DNA from: Alligator mississippiensis
Taxonomy: Eukaryota > Chordata > Crocodylia > Alligatoridae
Direction of reading: 5' to 3'
NCBI RefSeq assembly: GCF_030867095.1
Contig: NC_081826.1
Span: 249,468,251-249,532,250 of the forward strand
DNA length: 64,000 nucleotides
A program made the translations under genes and the position numbers. This document shows positions 1 through 12,359 of the stretch, one piece after another. The notes under the pieces are model-generated. The model saw only the letters and a list, made by a program, of their open reading frames with translations, made no database searches and was not told where the DNA came from. How positions within the stretch are numbered: position 1 is the stretch's first letter; every line of letters begins with the position of its first letter.

Positions 1-710
1 TCAGGCACACCAGTGCAATGTTGCACACTTTCAAATGTAAGCAGGATTTGGCCCTTTACTCTTCACTACCTGTTCTAAACTGTAGGTTAACATTTCAATG
101 TCTTGTAAACAATGCACGCTGCACATCAGAGGTGACTGTACTTCAGCAGTGGGTAAAATTATTCCTGTTCCTATAGAGAATTAACAAGTTTGGTCAGATC
201 CCTTGACAGTAATGCACCACGCACAATTCTACCCAACTCATTATTTTTGCATATTGCTCCACAGGGAAGAAATAGAAACAGCCAATCTCTGACCTATTTT
301 CCAGAACACAGAGAGTACAAGGACTGTTATTGTAGCACACTCCTGAAGAGCTGAACAAGGACTGGCATGTTTTTTGCATGTATAAAATGGCTGATCAAAA
401 TCTGGCCTTACACCAAAAGCAGTGTAACAAACCATGCTTCAACTTTTCTAAATAGCTGCAATGGGCCATCCCCTCACCTCTTTCCTTTCTTTTTAGTTAG
501 TCATTGCTCAGACAAACCTCCTACTACAGTTGTTTAAGCGATAGGAAGGCAAGCTTCAGGATTTGACCTAATTATTTTTCTTTACTAGCATCTACTGCAA
601 GAGACTGTATCTTGTGGCAGGCCAAAGTCACTGTGATTACTGATTACTAACATTTACTTCAAATAATAATTACTTAAAATACAATAACTTTACTGAATAT
701 AACATTAAAA
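1..710. other. Intergenic, no feature recognised
   Basis: AT-rich sequence with only short, unconvincing reading frames on both strands. No splice-flanked exon, repeat terminus or RNA gene could be supported. Confidence 0.5.
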
Positions 711-714
711 GTTC

Positions 715-1112
715 ACAACACACTCCTATGTAAGAGAGGCCTTATGAAAAGAGGCTGAGAGCCATGGGACTCTTCAGCCTGGAAAAGCACAGGCTCAGGG
801 GGGACTTGGTGACTGCCTATAAATTCATAAGGGGTGTACATCAGGATCTGGGGGAATGCCTGTTCACCAGAGCACCCCAAGGGATAACAAGGACTAACGG
901 TCATAAACTCCTCCAAGACCATTTTAGGCTGTACATAAGGAAAAATGTCTTTACTGTCTGAGCCCCCAAGGTGGTGCAAGCACCTACTCTGGACTCATTC
1001 AAGAAACTTTTGGATACTTATCTTGCTGGGATCCTTTGACCCTAGCTGACTTTCCTGGGCAGGGGGCTGGACTTTAAGGTCCCTTCCAGCCCTAATGTCC
1101 ATGAAATTTCAG
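715..1112 (+). mobile_element. CR1 LINE 3' fragment, old
   Basis: The + strand encodes the C-terminal end of CR1 ORF2: a 65-residue frame at 764-961 reads GLFSLEKHRLRGDL, then AAYKF-like and NGHKL motifs and RLYIRKNVFTV, all typical of the domain after reverse transcriptase. It runs into a CR1 3' untranslated tail near 1060-1105 (GGTCCCTTCCAGCCCTAATG). It is 5'-truncated and broken by a stop at about 959-961 plus an apparent deletion before the tail. It belongs to a different, older subfamily than the copies at 39.1 and 62.7 kb. Confidence 0.85.
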
Positions 1113-1188
1113 TTTGGAAGTTTATACAATCTTCAATGACTTGAGACTCTCAGGCTTAAATCTCGGGTGAGAAGAACACTTCAGGCCT

Positions 1189-1926
1189 TTGTACACACCA
1201 CAAAATTGGCCTTTAAAGCAGCTTAAATGCCCTTGTGCACCACTTTAACATCTTTGCTGTTTACATTGTTGGCAGTGTATTGCACTTTAAATAGCAGCGC
1301 CATTATACTGTCAGCAGCGTATTGCGCTTTAAGTGACTATGGGACAAAACAAAATAAAACACGTCCAAGGTGTTTCAGCTTGCTACCTAACAAAGAGCAA
1401 CAGCCGCAGAGGGAAGCACCAGGACCTGTACAACTCAGGGGCCATGTAGGCAGCCTGTGCTGGCAGGCTCCACTGAAGAAAAAAAAAAAAAAGCAAATAA
1501 AAGCAGGGAGCCTGATCTTTTTTTTTCCTCCCCAGAGTCTGCCTGAACTACGCAGGGGCCTGGTGTTTCCCTTCACAGCTGTAGGCAGGGGGGCCAGTGC
1601 TTCCCTCCGTGGCTGCAGTGCCCCCCCCCCCCCCCCCGGACCGCCCAGGCCAGGTGCCTGCGGGCGGGAGCTGCCACCACTGCTGCATAGGGAAGCACCA
1701 GCCCCTCCACAGCTCAGGGACCGCTTGGCCCACTGGCAGCTCGCCCCCCTCCCTCCCCCCCCCCCACTGCCTGGTAGGCAGGTAAGAATCGGGCCTGACC
1801 CTTGTGTACACACCACAGGGGTTTACTTTGGTTTAGCTCTCCCTAAATTGAAGCAGTGTTTTTAAAAACCCACCGCTTCAATTTAGGGAGAATTAAACCA
1901 AAGTAAACCCCTGTGGTGTGTACAAG
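1189..1926. repeat. Foldback/MITE-like element with terminal inverted repeats
   Basis: A motif TTGTACACACCACA at 1190-1203 recurs at about 1804-1817 and in inverted form at 1911-1925. Positions 1806-1854 and 1875-1923 form a near-perfect inverted repeat of about 49 nt around a 20-nt loop, and a shorter copy of the CTCCCTAAATTGAA core follows near 2011. The interior (1440-1790) is GC-rich with an A run (1479-1492) and a C run (1620-1637). The pattern fits a nonautonomous DNA element with subterminal repeats; no transposase is present. The overlapping open frames are GC-rich translation noise. Confidence 0.55.
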
Positions 1927-1929
1927 CAG

Positions 1930-2505
1930 CCTTCAGTACCAACTTTCAAAATTCAATTCGCTCAGTTACCTAGTTGAGGTTTTTATGATGGTCACGTAAA
2001 ATTTCAACATCTCCCTAAATTGAATTGTTCCATCCCAATCAGTTTTAAATGATGACCAGGAATGATAGATATTTGTTTCTCTGAGGAAGACTAACATATA
2101 TAAAAGCCTTCCATTTAAGAGAACAGGCTGGATAAGGACAAATCAGATAAAGACCATGCTTATGTTATGTCCCCCAGCTAAAGGGGACTATCAGCCAGAC
2201 TCCTCACAGCTGATGATTTCAGGTTGAAAGCTTATGACAAGTACAATTTGACTCCCTCGTGTTTCCTGAAAAACACAGGAAATTGTAACCACATTCCTCA
2301 TGCAGAAATGTCATGATTCTTATCTCTGCAGGAAAACACTCAAAAATAAATGAACATGCAGAGCCAATGAAATATTCAGACCCTCATAAGTAACTCTGGA
2401 GAGAGAGATCTGTAAGACAAAAACCATCAGCAACATGACAGTCTCCTAGCACACGTGGAAGGCAGGGGGCAGACATAGCAGTAAAGGCACTTGAGTTTTA
2501 GTACA
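1930..2505. other. Intergenic, no feature recognised
   Basis: No coding, splice or repeat terminus signal could be supported beyond a short echo of the CTCCCTAAATTGAA motif of the preceding foldback element near 2011. Confidence 0.4.
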
Positions 2506-2509
2506 TATC

Positions 2510-2770
2510 ATGACATACTGTATGCCACGTACTAACAGAGCACGGCTATATATGTGCATTTAATGCTCATTAGCCCAATTTAAGACACATTAAGGGCACA
2601 TATCTACATGTGAGCACCCTTAATGCACCTTAAAAATGGCAATTTTAGGCTATTCGCACCTAAATCTGATACCTAAAGCAGGTATCAAATTTATGTGCAA
2701 ATAGCTAAGTCGCATTAGCAAACGTGTAGACATGCTAATGCACATTAACGCAGTATGTAGACACGGCCAC
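2510..2770. repeat. MITE-like repeat with inverted TTAATGC/GCATTAA motifs
   Basis: The segment is built from repeated short motifs such as CTACATGTGAGCACCCTTAA and GTAGACATGCTAATGCACA in both orientations. It shares the TCTACA(C/T)ATG signature of the elements at 5.4, 23.8 and 60.8 kb. No coding capacity. The ends are approximate and family membership is by pattern only. Confidence 0.4.
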
Positions 2771-5440
2771 AGAGGATCAACAGCCAAAGCATCAGAGTGC
2801 ACAGTTTCTTCTTTATATACTGCTTAGGTGTCTTATTTTAGTTTCCAGTACAGTATAAATATAACCACATACAGGCTTTACATTTCTAGTGGGAGAAATA
2901 CCACTTTTCCAATAGAAATTACAAGTGCTTCCGTTTCTCTCACAGAAACATTCCCCCTCCTGAAGAATAATGTTTCAGGTGTTGCCCTGGAGAATATTCC
3001 TTGCAAGAATGAATGATGTATGCTTCCCCTCTGCCCTCAGTCTAATCTGAGAAAGGAAGAGAGCAATGGGGCAACGTTCCCTGCTTCTTGCCTTCCCAGT
3101 CCCAAGTTTGGGGAAGATGCAGGGGCTCTGTCCTGCTGCTCCGTGCCTCTTGCCCAAACTCAGGGACTGCCAGGTGGGTGCTGGGGACAGTGACACCAGG
3201 GTACGGAACTTGGCTGGAAGAAAGCCTCCCCAAACCCAGTTCCAGTCCTGCCAGCTTCCCCTTGCTGCCCATGCTACCCAGCTGGGAAGCAGAGGTAGCA
3301 ATTTCAAAAGCCAGCAGGGCCAGAATCCAGGGCAGGCAGGCTCTTCTGACCCTGGTTCCTGACCCCATGGGCATTAAATGCCAAGGTGATTTAAAAGGGA
3401 AGCCAATTGACAGCTTGCTCCCATCCCAGGCAGGGAGGGCCAGGTAGCACCTCATTAGTGCCCCCTGGCTGGACAGCTCACCTGCGAAGTTCTCCAACCA
3501 GGGGCCTGGAATACATGTACACTTCAGCTCCTGGGCTAATTTTCTACCTGTGAGAATTTCAGAGAAATTCTTAGTGCTAGAAATGAACACCTGTCCGTAG
3601 CCTATGTCTCTCCTTTTAATGAGGAACCTATTTGACAAAAATAGTGATGAAGCAATTATGGTAATGCCTGGAGTTCCCAGTTTGCCTTGACCTTGGTCAG
3701 TCTGTGCATGGGACAGTGTACTGATGGCACTGGTCGATGAACTCCTCCTAGCCATGAACAAGCACAAGCTTATGCTGATTTCATTAGATCTGCCAGTTAA
3801 CTGTATCACAGGCAGCTATGAGGTGTTTCAGAGTTTTGAATGGGCACTTTATGAATGCTGACCCAAGCAGAGTATGCATGGCTCTCCAAAACTCTACCAC
3901 TGTCAGGTAGGCAGTATTCGAATTCAAAAGGCAATCTGAAGAATTTAAAGACAATCTGTGCAAGGAAGTCAGCCTCATCATATCATGGGGCAGATTTCCA
4001 ATGGAAGTGAAAATACAAGTAAATTCAAAATCATATAACAATATTCTTTGTAGTGAAACCATAAATTTAAGATTCAGTCTGACTACCCCTGTTCCTGACA
4101 GAACTCTACAATGAGCTGACAGGACTGTGAGAGCCTAGAAACTAAAAAAAAATTCAGTAAGGAGTGGCTGGAAGTGCCACTCATTTATAACAGTTTTCTT
4201 TTTTTAAATATAATACAACATTAACTGAACTTCTAAATGTATGGTCACATTTTTATCCATTTGAAAGAACAAGCCTCAGCTTCTAGGTAATATATATTGT
4301 GTGTGTTGAAAAGTTTTGGCCCTTTTTTTAGAATACCAGATTTGAAAACAGTCACTCCAGGTCTTAATTAATAGTGTGTGTCCATGTTATATGTTGAATT
4401 TACCACTCTAAGTAATTCAGGAGCCCAAATGAAATTAGTTTAGCCTTCATGCAAAGCACTGGAAGGATTAATCACTGTGTAAAACCCAATTAAATGAGAT
4501 TTATGCAAAAAAACATGTAAATTCCTTCTTATACAGATGGATAATGTCATCTGATAAAATAATGAAGTCTGGTTTGTTCATCTGAAAGAGCTACTGTGAA
4601 AATACAGATCCTGCTCCTGAAAACCTTGGTGCAAGTAGCCTTTATTCACACAAACAGGCCAACAGATCACAATGGGAGTGAGGAACAATTGCATGAGCAG
4701 ACATTTGCAGGATCCAGCCCCAGGTATTTTAGTAGATTAGGCACTTCAACAGCACCAAATATAATCCATTGTATTCCTGCTGTAAATGCTGCAAGGGCAA
4801 AGTGTACATTATATCAGCTATTCAAAGTCAAATAGCTTCCTGTATTATCTATATAACACTGCATTTTTTCACATACACCACACATAATTTTCCCCAAGAT
4901 TGGGGTGTATGCATGACGTAGGGAAGCTGATTTTCTGCCAAGGATAAAAGCAGCCTGCTTGGATTCCTGCTCCACGGTGCAGCAGCTGTGGTCTTACTAT
5001 TCAGACAACTGAGGTAGTCAATCGGCTCAATGTTCTTCACTCCACAGGTGTTAATGATTCTCTCTCCTTTATATGGCCTTGATATTCCACTAATCAAACT
5101 AACCTTTCTTAGGGCATTTTTTCTGTCTACTAGCTGTTGCTCATCTCTCTTATCCTAAAAATTCTTTAGGTCTTCAAAATGATAGCTCTACCCATAGAGA
5201 CCAGTCTTCAGCAGCAGCTAGGGTTTCAGCATTAGTTAAACAGAAAAGGAAGAGTAAGTCATTACGCTCTTTCCCTGCTCTATGCAACCACAGCTCTAGA
5301 AAAATCTTTTTTCCCCTTTATTCTGATTTTCAATGAGGATTATTATATGCAAGAAAATATGGTATTTCCAAAATCCCTCTTTCATTAATATCATCAAACT
5401 TCAAATTATATGCTGTTGCTGCCTATGCATTAGTACTCAC
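2771..5440. other. Intergenic, no gene recognised
   Basis: A 768-nt open frame on the - strand (3042-3809) lies here but shows no domain, and its composition follows the local GC-rich patch, so it is not called. Around 5040-5105 a stretch beginning CACAGGTGTTAATGAT is also found at 18945-19010, so both are pieces of one unnamed interspersed repeat. The rest is AT-rich with nothing recognisable. Confidence 0.4.
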
Positions 5441-5448
5441 TGGGCATG

Positions 5449-5939
5449 TCAATACATGAAATTAATTTGATGAAATAACACTGGTGCAGTTCGCCCTGGA
5501 ATTTATTGCTCCTGAGCATAGAGTTTCACATGTGCCCAGAACTGCAGCACTGAGCCAGGGTGGCACAGCCCTAGGAGTCAACCTGCCAGCCCAGGGCTGC
5601 TCCTGCCCAACTCAATGTGCTGCAGAGAGGCTGACTGGGGCACAAGGGTGCTACAGTGCAGGGCTGCCTGCTGGCTGTCTCCCAGTTGCCTGCCAGCCAG
5701 CCCCACACTGTAGCTCCCTTCTGCTCTAGCTAGCCCCAGTCCTAGCCACTGCCTACACATACACTGTAACAGAGTAAATAATGCCTCCACATGATAGTAC
5801 TTGTGTTCACAAGTACTATCTCATGGTGGCATTTATTAGTTTACTGAGGCCTAACAAAGCTGCATGTGTAGACACCGAGACTTCACTGTGGAGCTAATTA
5901 GGCAACTGCAGTTAGCATCTCATGTAGATGCACCCACTA
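5449..5939. repeat. Nonautonomous DNA element, family A, copy 1
   Basis: The left end GGGCATGTCAATACATGA and the reverse complement of the right end, GGGTGCATCTACATGAGATG, form imperfect terminal inverted repeats. The GC-rich core (5570-5720) has a counterpart at 60.9-61.06 kb containing the same GGGGCA...GTGCAG and AATGTGCTGCAGAG-type blocks. A 13-bp stem hairpin sits at about 5793-5821. No transposase. Confidence 0.5.
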
Positions 5940-7465
5940 TGCAGTAGTTTTAATAACTTGCACTGGAAGTTATTTTACTAGAAAACTGCATTTGAGTCAT
6001 GGGTAAATCAAACAAAGTTATACATAAAAGAAAAAGTAGTTTGTTAATGGATGATACAGTAATTGCGTATCTGATTCTACACTTACTGACACCAATCACA
6101 AGTAGCTTCACTGAAGTTAATGCAGTTACAATGATATAAGGTCAGTGTTAAATAAGATCTGAATCAGAACAAAATCAGAGTTCCTGGAATCTTCCTAATG
6201 AAAAAAAGTCTGAAAGTTGTCTTTCAATGTCATATAAAATATATTACTTTAAAGAGGAAGCAAATTGTGCTGTGCCTTGAACAGGTAATGAGACATACTT
6301 TTCAGATTAAAATAGCTCTTATAAATTACTGACATTCAGGGCCTGTTTCCATAGTTCCAACTTAGGCCAAACTCCCACTGACTTTAATAGACTGTGCCTC
6401 ACCAAAGATTTTAGAGCCAGACCAGACCTTAAAAATAACAAACAGCGGAACTTTCTTTTTAATTTAAAAAGGAAACTAAGGCTACTTTTACCCTGGAAAG
6501 GTACTCATCCTGCTTCCCTAAAGTCAAAAGAAAAATTATCATTGACTTTGGTGTCTTGATTCATTAATCATCAGTATTATGAAGTTTCTGTGAAAGCTCA
6601 ATTAGTTTATTTGCTGATCTTATCTGGCAGTTTCCAAGTCAATTAGTGCTTCCTTAGCAGTTTCACTTTTCTGTGATCACTAAGATATTCTGACTGAAAG
6701 AAACTATCTGAAAGAAAACATATTGTAGTATTTATCAGTAACTGATTCACAGATCTTTTAATACAAGCTTAAGCAAAGCACCACGTCCCTCTTGCCCTAA
6801 ACATACATATTTTATCAACAGCTGTGATCATCATCACCATATCTGATCTACATTTTATTAGTGCCTTTATGATGCAAATAATTCAATTTACCTATTTTCA
6901 CTTTTATAAAGTTTGACTTTAGAAATCGTCCTCTCTTTCCTAAGATCTTTTCTGCTTTCTCTTTATGTTGTGTATAGAGACAGGTGCATTAAAAGGCAAT
7001 AAGAAATAAATATCCAGAAACAATGTAATCACTTTAATACTTTCTGCAATAGTGAAACTAGGTTTCAATAATATTCACTCTATAGAAGTAGAATATTTTA
7101 GCACTTTTGTGTTTCTTGGAATAGGTTTCACACTCTCCTGCTATTTTATTTATAATTCTGTTTCAACACATAGGGAATGAGAAAGTGAGAAAAGCATTAA
7201 AATGTAATCAAGCATGAGACAGATCACTAAGTAATATGCTTTTTTAGATTATGTTAGTCTTACAGATAAAAACATTTGAAAGAGGTTATACTTTGTGTCT
7301 TAGAAATATTCATTTCTATGTGAATCATACACATTTGAAAACTGAAAAGAATAATCTTGTCATGACCTTCTGAACTGTGACCAAATCTATTTGCATGCAG
7401 CACAAATACTAAAACTACAACATTTAAAACATGCATACAAGTACACCAATCTACTTTGTTAAAAT
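5940..7465. other. AT-rich intergenic, no feature recognised
   Basis: No open frame longer than about 70 codons, no repeat terminus and no RNA gene could be supported. Confidence 0.5.
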
Positions 7466-7468
7466 GTA

Positions 7469-7576
7469 TCAAATTACTGACCTTCCATCCATTCCTACAA
7501 ACATTTCACCCACAGATACTGAAAATATTATACATGAAAAGAGAAGTAAGAAGCTAAATGTGATGTTTGTTTCCAT
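7469..7576 (-). CDS. Possible first coding exon with signal peptide (speculative)
   Basis: A short - strand frame of 35 codons starts with METN and then a hydrophobic stretch (FSFLLLFSCIIFSVSV, residues 7-22) ending in VGEM, which looks like a secretory signal peptide. After residue 32 the sequence GATGGAAG|GTCAGT offers a weak splice donor. Upstream on the same strand (7685-7750) are an ATTGG box and a TATATATG stretch in promoter-like order. I could not identify the protein or find a following exon. Signal-like hydrophobic runs arise easily in AT-rich DNA, so this is a hint only. Confidence 0.2.
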   Translation of the reverse strand: METNITFSFLLLFSCIIFSVSVGEMFVGMDGRSVI

Positions 7577-7769
7577 TGAGAAATGAAGCAGTCCCTCCAC
7601 ACCAAGCACATCTGCTCATCTGCTCGAGCAAAGAGACCTGAGCTTGTAGTCTGACAGGCCATGTGATGGATGGCACATTCAACCAATAGGAAGCAATATT
7701 TGCTACTGCATCATTCAGCATGTACTATACATATATATTTTTAAAAGGCTTCATATTTTAGATTTATAC

Positions 7770-8210
7770 TGACTTCAGCCAACTCTCTCTTGCATGTTTT
7801 GTTATTTATGTTAACTAGGACTAAAAGTCATTGGAAATGTGCTAGTAAGTGAGCTACCTTTTAAGAAAAGAAATAATACTTTAAAATATCTCTCTAAGCT
7901 CAAAGCAGAGATCTGTTAAAGGTTACTTACTAGTGTAGTTGACCCCTATCTTCAAGGTGTGGTGAAAAACGTAATGCCAAATAGTGCCTTTGCTTTCTAT
8001 ATCACCCAAGAAAGGATATCACACATTTTAATGAAATAAGGCTCACAACACCCCTGAGAGATAGGAAAGTATTATTCCCATTGTATACACAGGGATAGTA
8101 AGATACAGGGTTTGGACAGACAAAGTGTTTACACTGATGTAAGCAATAATATATTAATATAAGACTGTAGCGGACAATGAAAATTCCTAGAGCTAAAACT
8201 CTACTGATAT
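7770..8210. other. Intergenic, no feature recognised
   Basis: AT-rich, short frames only, no repeat terminus recognised. Confidence 0.4.
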
Positions 8211-8211
8211 A

Positions 8212-9006
8212 TGGTATTTACACAAATCTAAGTCGAGCCTGAATTTAAGACAATCCCCCAAGAATTAGATTCTACATATGGAAAATGTACAAATTTGTTA
8301 TAATTTTCCAGGTATAGAATCTAGTTATTAGAGGGTTGCCTTGAATTAGGCTGCCACCTCTCCTCCCCCCACTACAGCAGGGAAAGCAGTGGCTGAGGGA
8401 GTCAGGTGGCTGGGGAGGCCAGCTGGCCCCCTTGCTCTTTGCCCCCTCAACTTCTTCCCCTTGCAATCTTCCTGCTCCTCCCCTGCTACCAGCACCACTC
8501 CGAACCCCAGCTCCCCCCTCCCCATACTATCAGATGCTGCTTGGGCTCTGTTCCCTCCCAGAACACGGCACATGGAAGTGCAACCCTTGCTGGCCACCTA
8601 AGGGTGTGCAGGGCCAAAGGCATATCAGCCTGTGTGGGGCCCAGAGGGGTGAGGGGGAAGGGGGTGGCAAGCGGCCAGAGCCAGCAGTGCTTGGCAGTGG
8701 TGGCAGAGCCGGCGGGTCTCAGCAGCAGCGGTGCATGGTGGCAGTGGCGGGGCCTATACGGCACTGACTGCGGGGCCCTCCAAAGTGCAGGGCCTGGGGC
8801 AGTCACCCCAATTTGCGTCTCCCCCAGGGACGACCCTGGCTGTGGCCCTCAGACCTGATTTGGGCACAGGGCCAGAGTCAGAACTGCTCCAGTCACCTGC
8901 CCCTCCCCCTCCACTTTATATGCAAATCTAAGACGAGGGCCTTTTTTCTCCCCTATGCTGATTGTGGGGGACACACACTCTCATCTTAGATTCAAGTAAA
9001 TATGGT
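8212..9006. repeat. Nonautonomous DNA element with about 26-bp inverted ends
   Basis: The left end contains TATTTAC...AATCTAAG..GAG (8215-8238). The right end read in reverse complement contains TATTTAC...AATCTAAG..GAG (8979-9004), giving a clear terminal inverted repeat. An internal direct copy AAATCTAAGACGAGGGCC occurs at 8925-8942. The core from 8350 to 8920 is GC-rich and produces several long but meaningless open frames. No transposase. Confidence 0.6.
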
Positions 9007-12000
9007 AAGTTGCACCAATTTATTCTTTCTCTGCCTGTTTCCATCCTAGGGTAGTTATTTATGAAATGTAGACAGGCTACGACTGCTCTTCACCATCCAA
9101 TGACAAGGTTCTATACCTTCTACCTGGAAGAGCTCCACATCTGTCTGTTCCTCATCCCAGTCTGATTTACATCAGGGCACAAACCCAGGGTAAATTGCAC
9201 AAGGGTGCATGAATGTCTGCCCATACCCACAGAACAGGCATACCAGATACTCAAAAACAACCCCGTCTATGTATTTATTTTTTAGCATGGGGTAACCAAC
9301 TTGCTATCCAACTAGATTTTTATGATAAATGTAAACACTCAAGGCAAAAACCTGCAAATATGGCAGTCAGTTTGGTTGCCCCGTCCTTTGCATTGTCAGA
9401 CTAAGATCTCTTGAGTTCATGTGGCTTGCCAATGGTATTAGGGGCTCCTGGGTTTTTCCACAGAGGTCAAACCTTGTCATCTTAATGGATGTTATATGGG
9501 GATGATCCAGAACAAGCAAAGCAAGTGGTCACTTGGCAATCATCTTGTTACAGGCTTTACATCTCAGGCCTCCTCTGCAATTTATGGATGAGCCCTATCT
9601 CCCTTTATGGCAGCAGAACCCAGGAGAGGGCAATGCATATAGAACAGCTTCTCTCCAAGTCTCTTATTCCACTGAGTCTTACTCTTGTATGGAAACTTTC
9701 AACTCATGGTCTATATCTTCAGCTCTTTCTTATTGTACATCCCTCTCTATCCCTGTTGCTCTTTCCTACTCTGTGCTGTTTCTTCCCTCTTGCTCCCATT
9801 TTTCTCTGCTGTCTTCCCTATCCAAATGTCTCACTCCAATCCTCCACCTCTTCATCTCTTTCTGAACTTGGAGTCCCTGCTATTTTCTTTTCCCTCTCAA
9901 CCCCATCACATCTCCCTGGGACATTTTCCCCATTTCTTTTTGCTTTCCTGTCCTTCTCTGAGTTGTCTCTACTTTTCTAATTAGATTCCACCTCTTTCCT
10001 CTCCTCCCCCTACCCCTCAAAGGAAGCCACTGCTGCTGTTGACAACTGAGAAAATCCATGATCCCTTTTGTTCTGCCCTCTGTATCTTTCTGTTCTTCAC
10101 TTGAGTAGCCAGAGGCTGATACCCCAGGAATGGGGTTAGGTCTCTTCTTTTTCTGATCTCCATGTTCCAGAAGTGAAGCTGCAATTCAATTGAGAAAGTG
10201 ACTTTTGTGTCCATTCCCCACTTGCTTCCCAGACAGAGTGCAGTCTCAAGCTTCCCCAGAGGAGACTCCAATGTGCTGTATGTACATACTGTCCTTGTAT
10301 CAGTTATCAGTTTGTCAGATACCTGCTGATGTGATCACAAAAGTAAACCCTACTTCAGTGATTAAGAGCTCCAGTCTGTTGCATCTGAGATATAAGATTA
10401 ACCCAGGGGCTTTAGTATCTATAACTATTAAGCTTGAGGATTTACTATCTTTAATTAATTTTTCTTTGAGCAATACAGAGAGTATCCACTAATCTTTAAA
10501 TCCTTCACCAGCTTGAACTCAGTAGCACTACTACCACCTATTTAAGAGGAAACCTAGCTCCATCTGATGGGAAAACCTCAGTGAAAAAAAAGGGTGTGGA
10601 AATACAGATGCAACTGAAATGCATATCCCAACAAAAACCAAGTCATGCTTTCTTTGAAGTACTACAAGAGATATTTGTCATCCCAATTAGCAAGTAAATA
10701 CCACAGTGCAAAGAAACATGGAGCTAAACTGTAGTTTTAAGTCACATGCAGGGAACAAGGAGTCATATATGCATTTCAGCACTGAATTAGTAGAGTTGTT
10801 AAAAAGCTGTCATGAGTCCACATCCTAACCTGTCTCTCTCCTTTGCAAGAAGATTTCATATAGACCACAAAAGGACACCAATAGGGTTCATACTTGTGTC
10901 ACGTATACTGCTATTTTCTAACTGTTAGTCAACAAGTGACTTCAAAATGGGTGAGAAAGAAAAATGCTTAACTGCAACCTAGTATAATACAGACCACAAT
11001 ATAGAGCATTTTCCTGAGAGTTCAACAACAGAGGGACTAGAGCTAGACTGAATTAGTAATGGCTAAACCATGAAGTTACCTTGTTGCCCATATAGCATCT
11101 ATAGAACATAAGCTTATTTAACAGTTAGACTTATCATCTTTCTATTTTCATAGGTGGGTGCTGCCAATTTTTTTTTTTTGCATGAAAATGGCCTCCTTAC
11201 CACATCATAAACCTTTATCACAAGAGCTCATGTGTCTATAGAGGGAAAGAGTAAGGGCCATGTGTTTACTCCCCATTTAATATGCATGCAGTACAGCTGT
11301 GATCCAGGGGTGCTATCTGAAGCATTTTGAAAAGGTTCAGGGTATTTCCTCATCCCCAGGGAAAATCTTGATAAATATCCTATCTGATGCAATTTGCATT
11401 CTTTTTATGCACATCAGGACTATATACTGTCTGTAACAGAGCTGAGTAAACAATATCTAGAAAGAGGTGAATTCCACTGCAAGCAGAGGAGTCATTCTAA
11501 CCTTGACTTCAGTTTGGTAGATAGGTTTGACAAGGAGCTCCTTGGAACTGCCTGAGGGTCCTTTCTAGCACACCCCTGCATTTGCAAAGAAAACCTCTTG
11601 AACAGGATCCAGCAGTCTCACTTAACAAGACTGCAGGCAGACAGCTGAAAAACTGTCTGGGAGTTGTGAATTCTCCCTGTGCATAATAATGAGGTGTTAA
11701 TGATGAAGCCCAATCATAACACTGCATATGTAAACACTGTTAACTCCTTCAGTGCTGTGGAAATACCCAGCTATTTCAAATTTGTGAATACCATCTGAGA
11801 CTGAGAACAGAGTTTTACTATAGCATTATTATTTCCCTACCACTTAGTAGTTGGAAAAATAATTATACTGAGCCTTTTTGTTTACATTTGGGGGGAAAAC
11901 AAATTTCTTAAGCATAGGAAATTCCAAGGTGAAGGAAATTCTGATTTTTCTATCAGTTCTACCTTACAAGTGTGAAAAAAACATTTTTGGATACCAAGAA

Positions 12001-12180
12001 CCCTCAGCTTACTGGTAGCAGTGTGCTGGATATCAGAGAATCATACAGGTTAGTGTCTTTGTGTGATGCACACAATGTCTGCACTTCACTTTATTCCCAG
12101 CATTCCAGTCACATCCATACCCTAATGTCCAGCCCTGGTATCTAATCCACTCTTCAACTTAAAGGGAATACAGTTTTTCC
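9007..12180. other. Intergenic; CT-rich tract, otherwise nothing recognised
   Basis: Positions 9720-10015 are strongly pyrimidine-rich (CTCTTTCCT-type simple sequence), which keeps two + strand frames open for 100-163 codons with no domain. The remainder is AT-rich without supported features. Confidence 0.45.
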
Positions 12181-12186
12181 ATCTAA

Positions 12187-12225
12187 CACACACACACCCA
12201 CCCACCCACCCACCCACCCACCCAA
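12187..12225. repeat. Simple repeat (CA)n then (CCCA)n
   Basis: A short ACACAC run passes into about seven tandem CCCA units. Plain microsatellite. Confidence 0.9.
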
Positions 12226-12359
12226 GAAACACTCTTTTATCCTCTCCTGAAACTAGTTTTATCCCCAGCCTCCAGCGTATAAGGATAACATCATTATGTG
12301 CATACCCACATTCAACATCACATACATCATCATAAATCTCTTCTTTAACTTAACTTAAA

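Noticed and set aside
1227-1865. 212-codon + strand frame with proline-rich stretches
   Set aside because: Runs through poly-A and poly-C tracts and a foldback arm; low-complexity artefact.
3042-3809. 255-codon open frame on the - strand
   Set aside because: No domain, odd composition following the GC-rich patch, overlapping open frames on the + strand; best explained as absence of stops in repeat-like DNA.
9489-9980. 163-codon hydrophobic frame
   Set aside because: Encoded by a CT-rich simple tract (Leu/Ser/Phe/Pro only); not a membrane protein.
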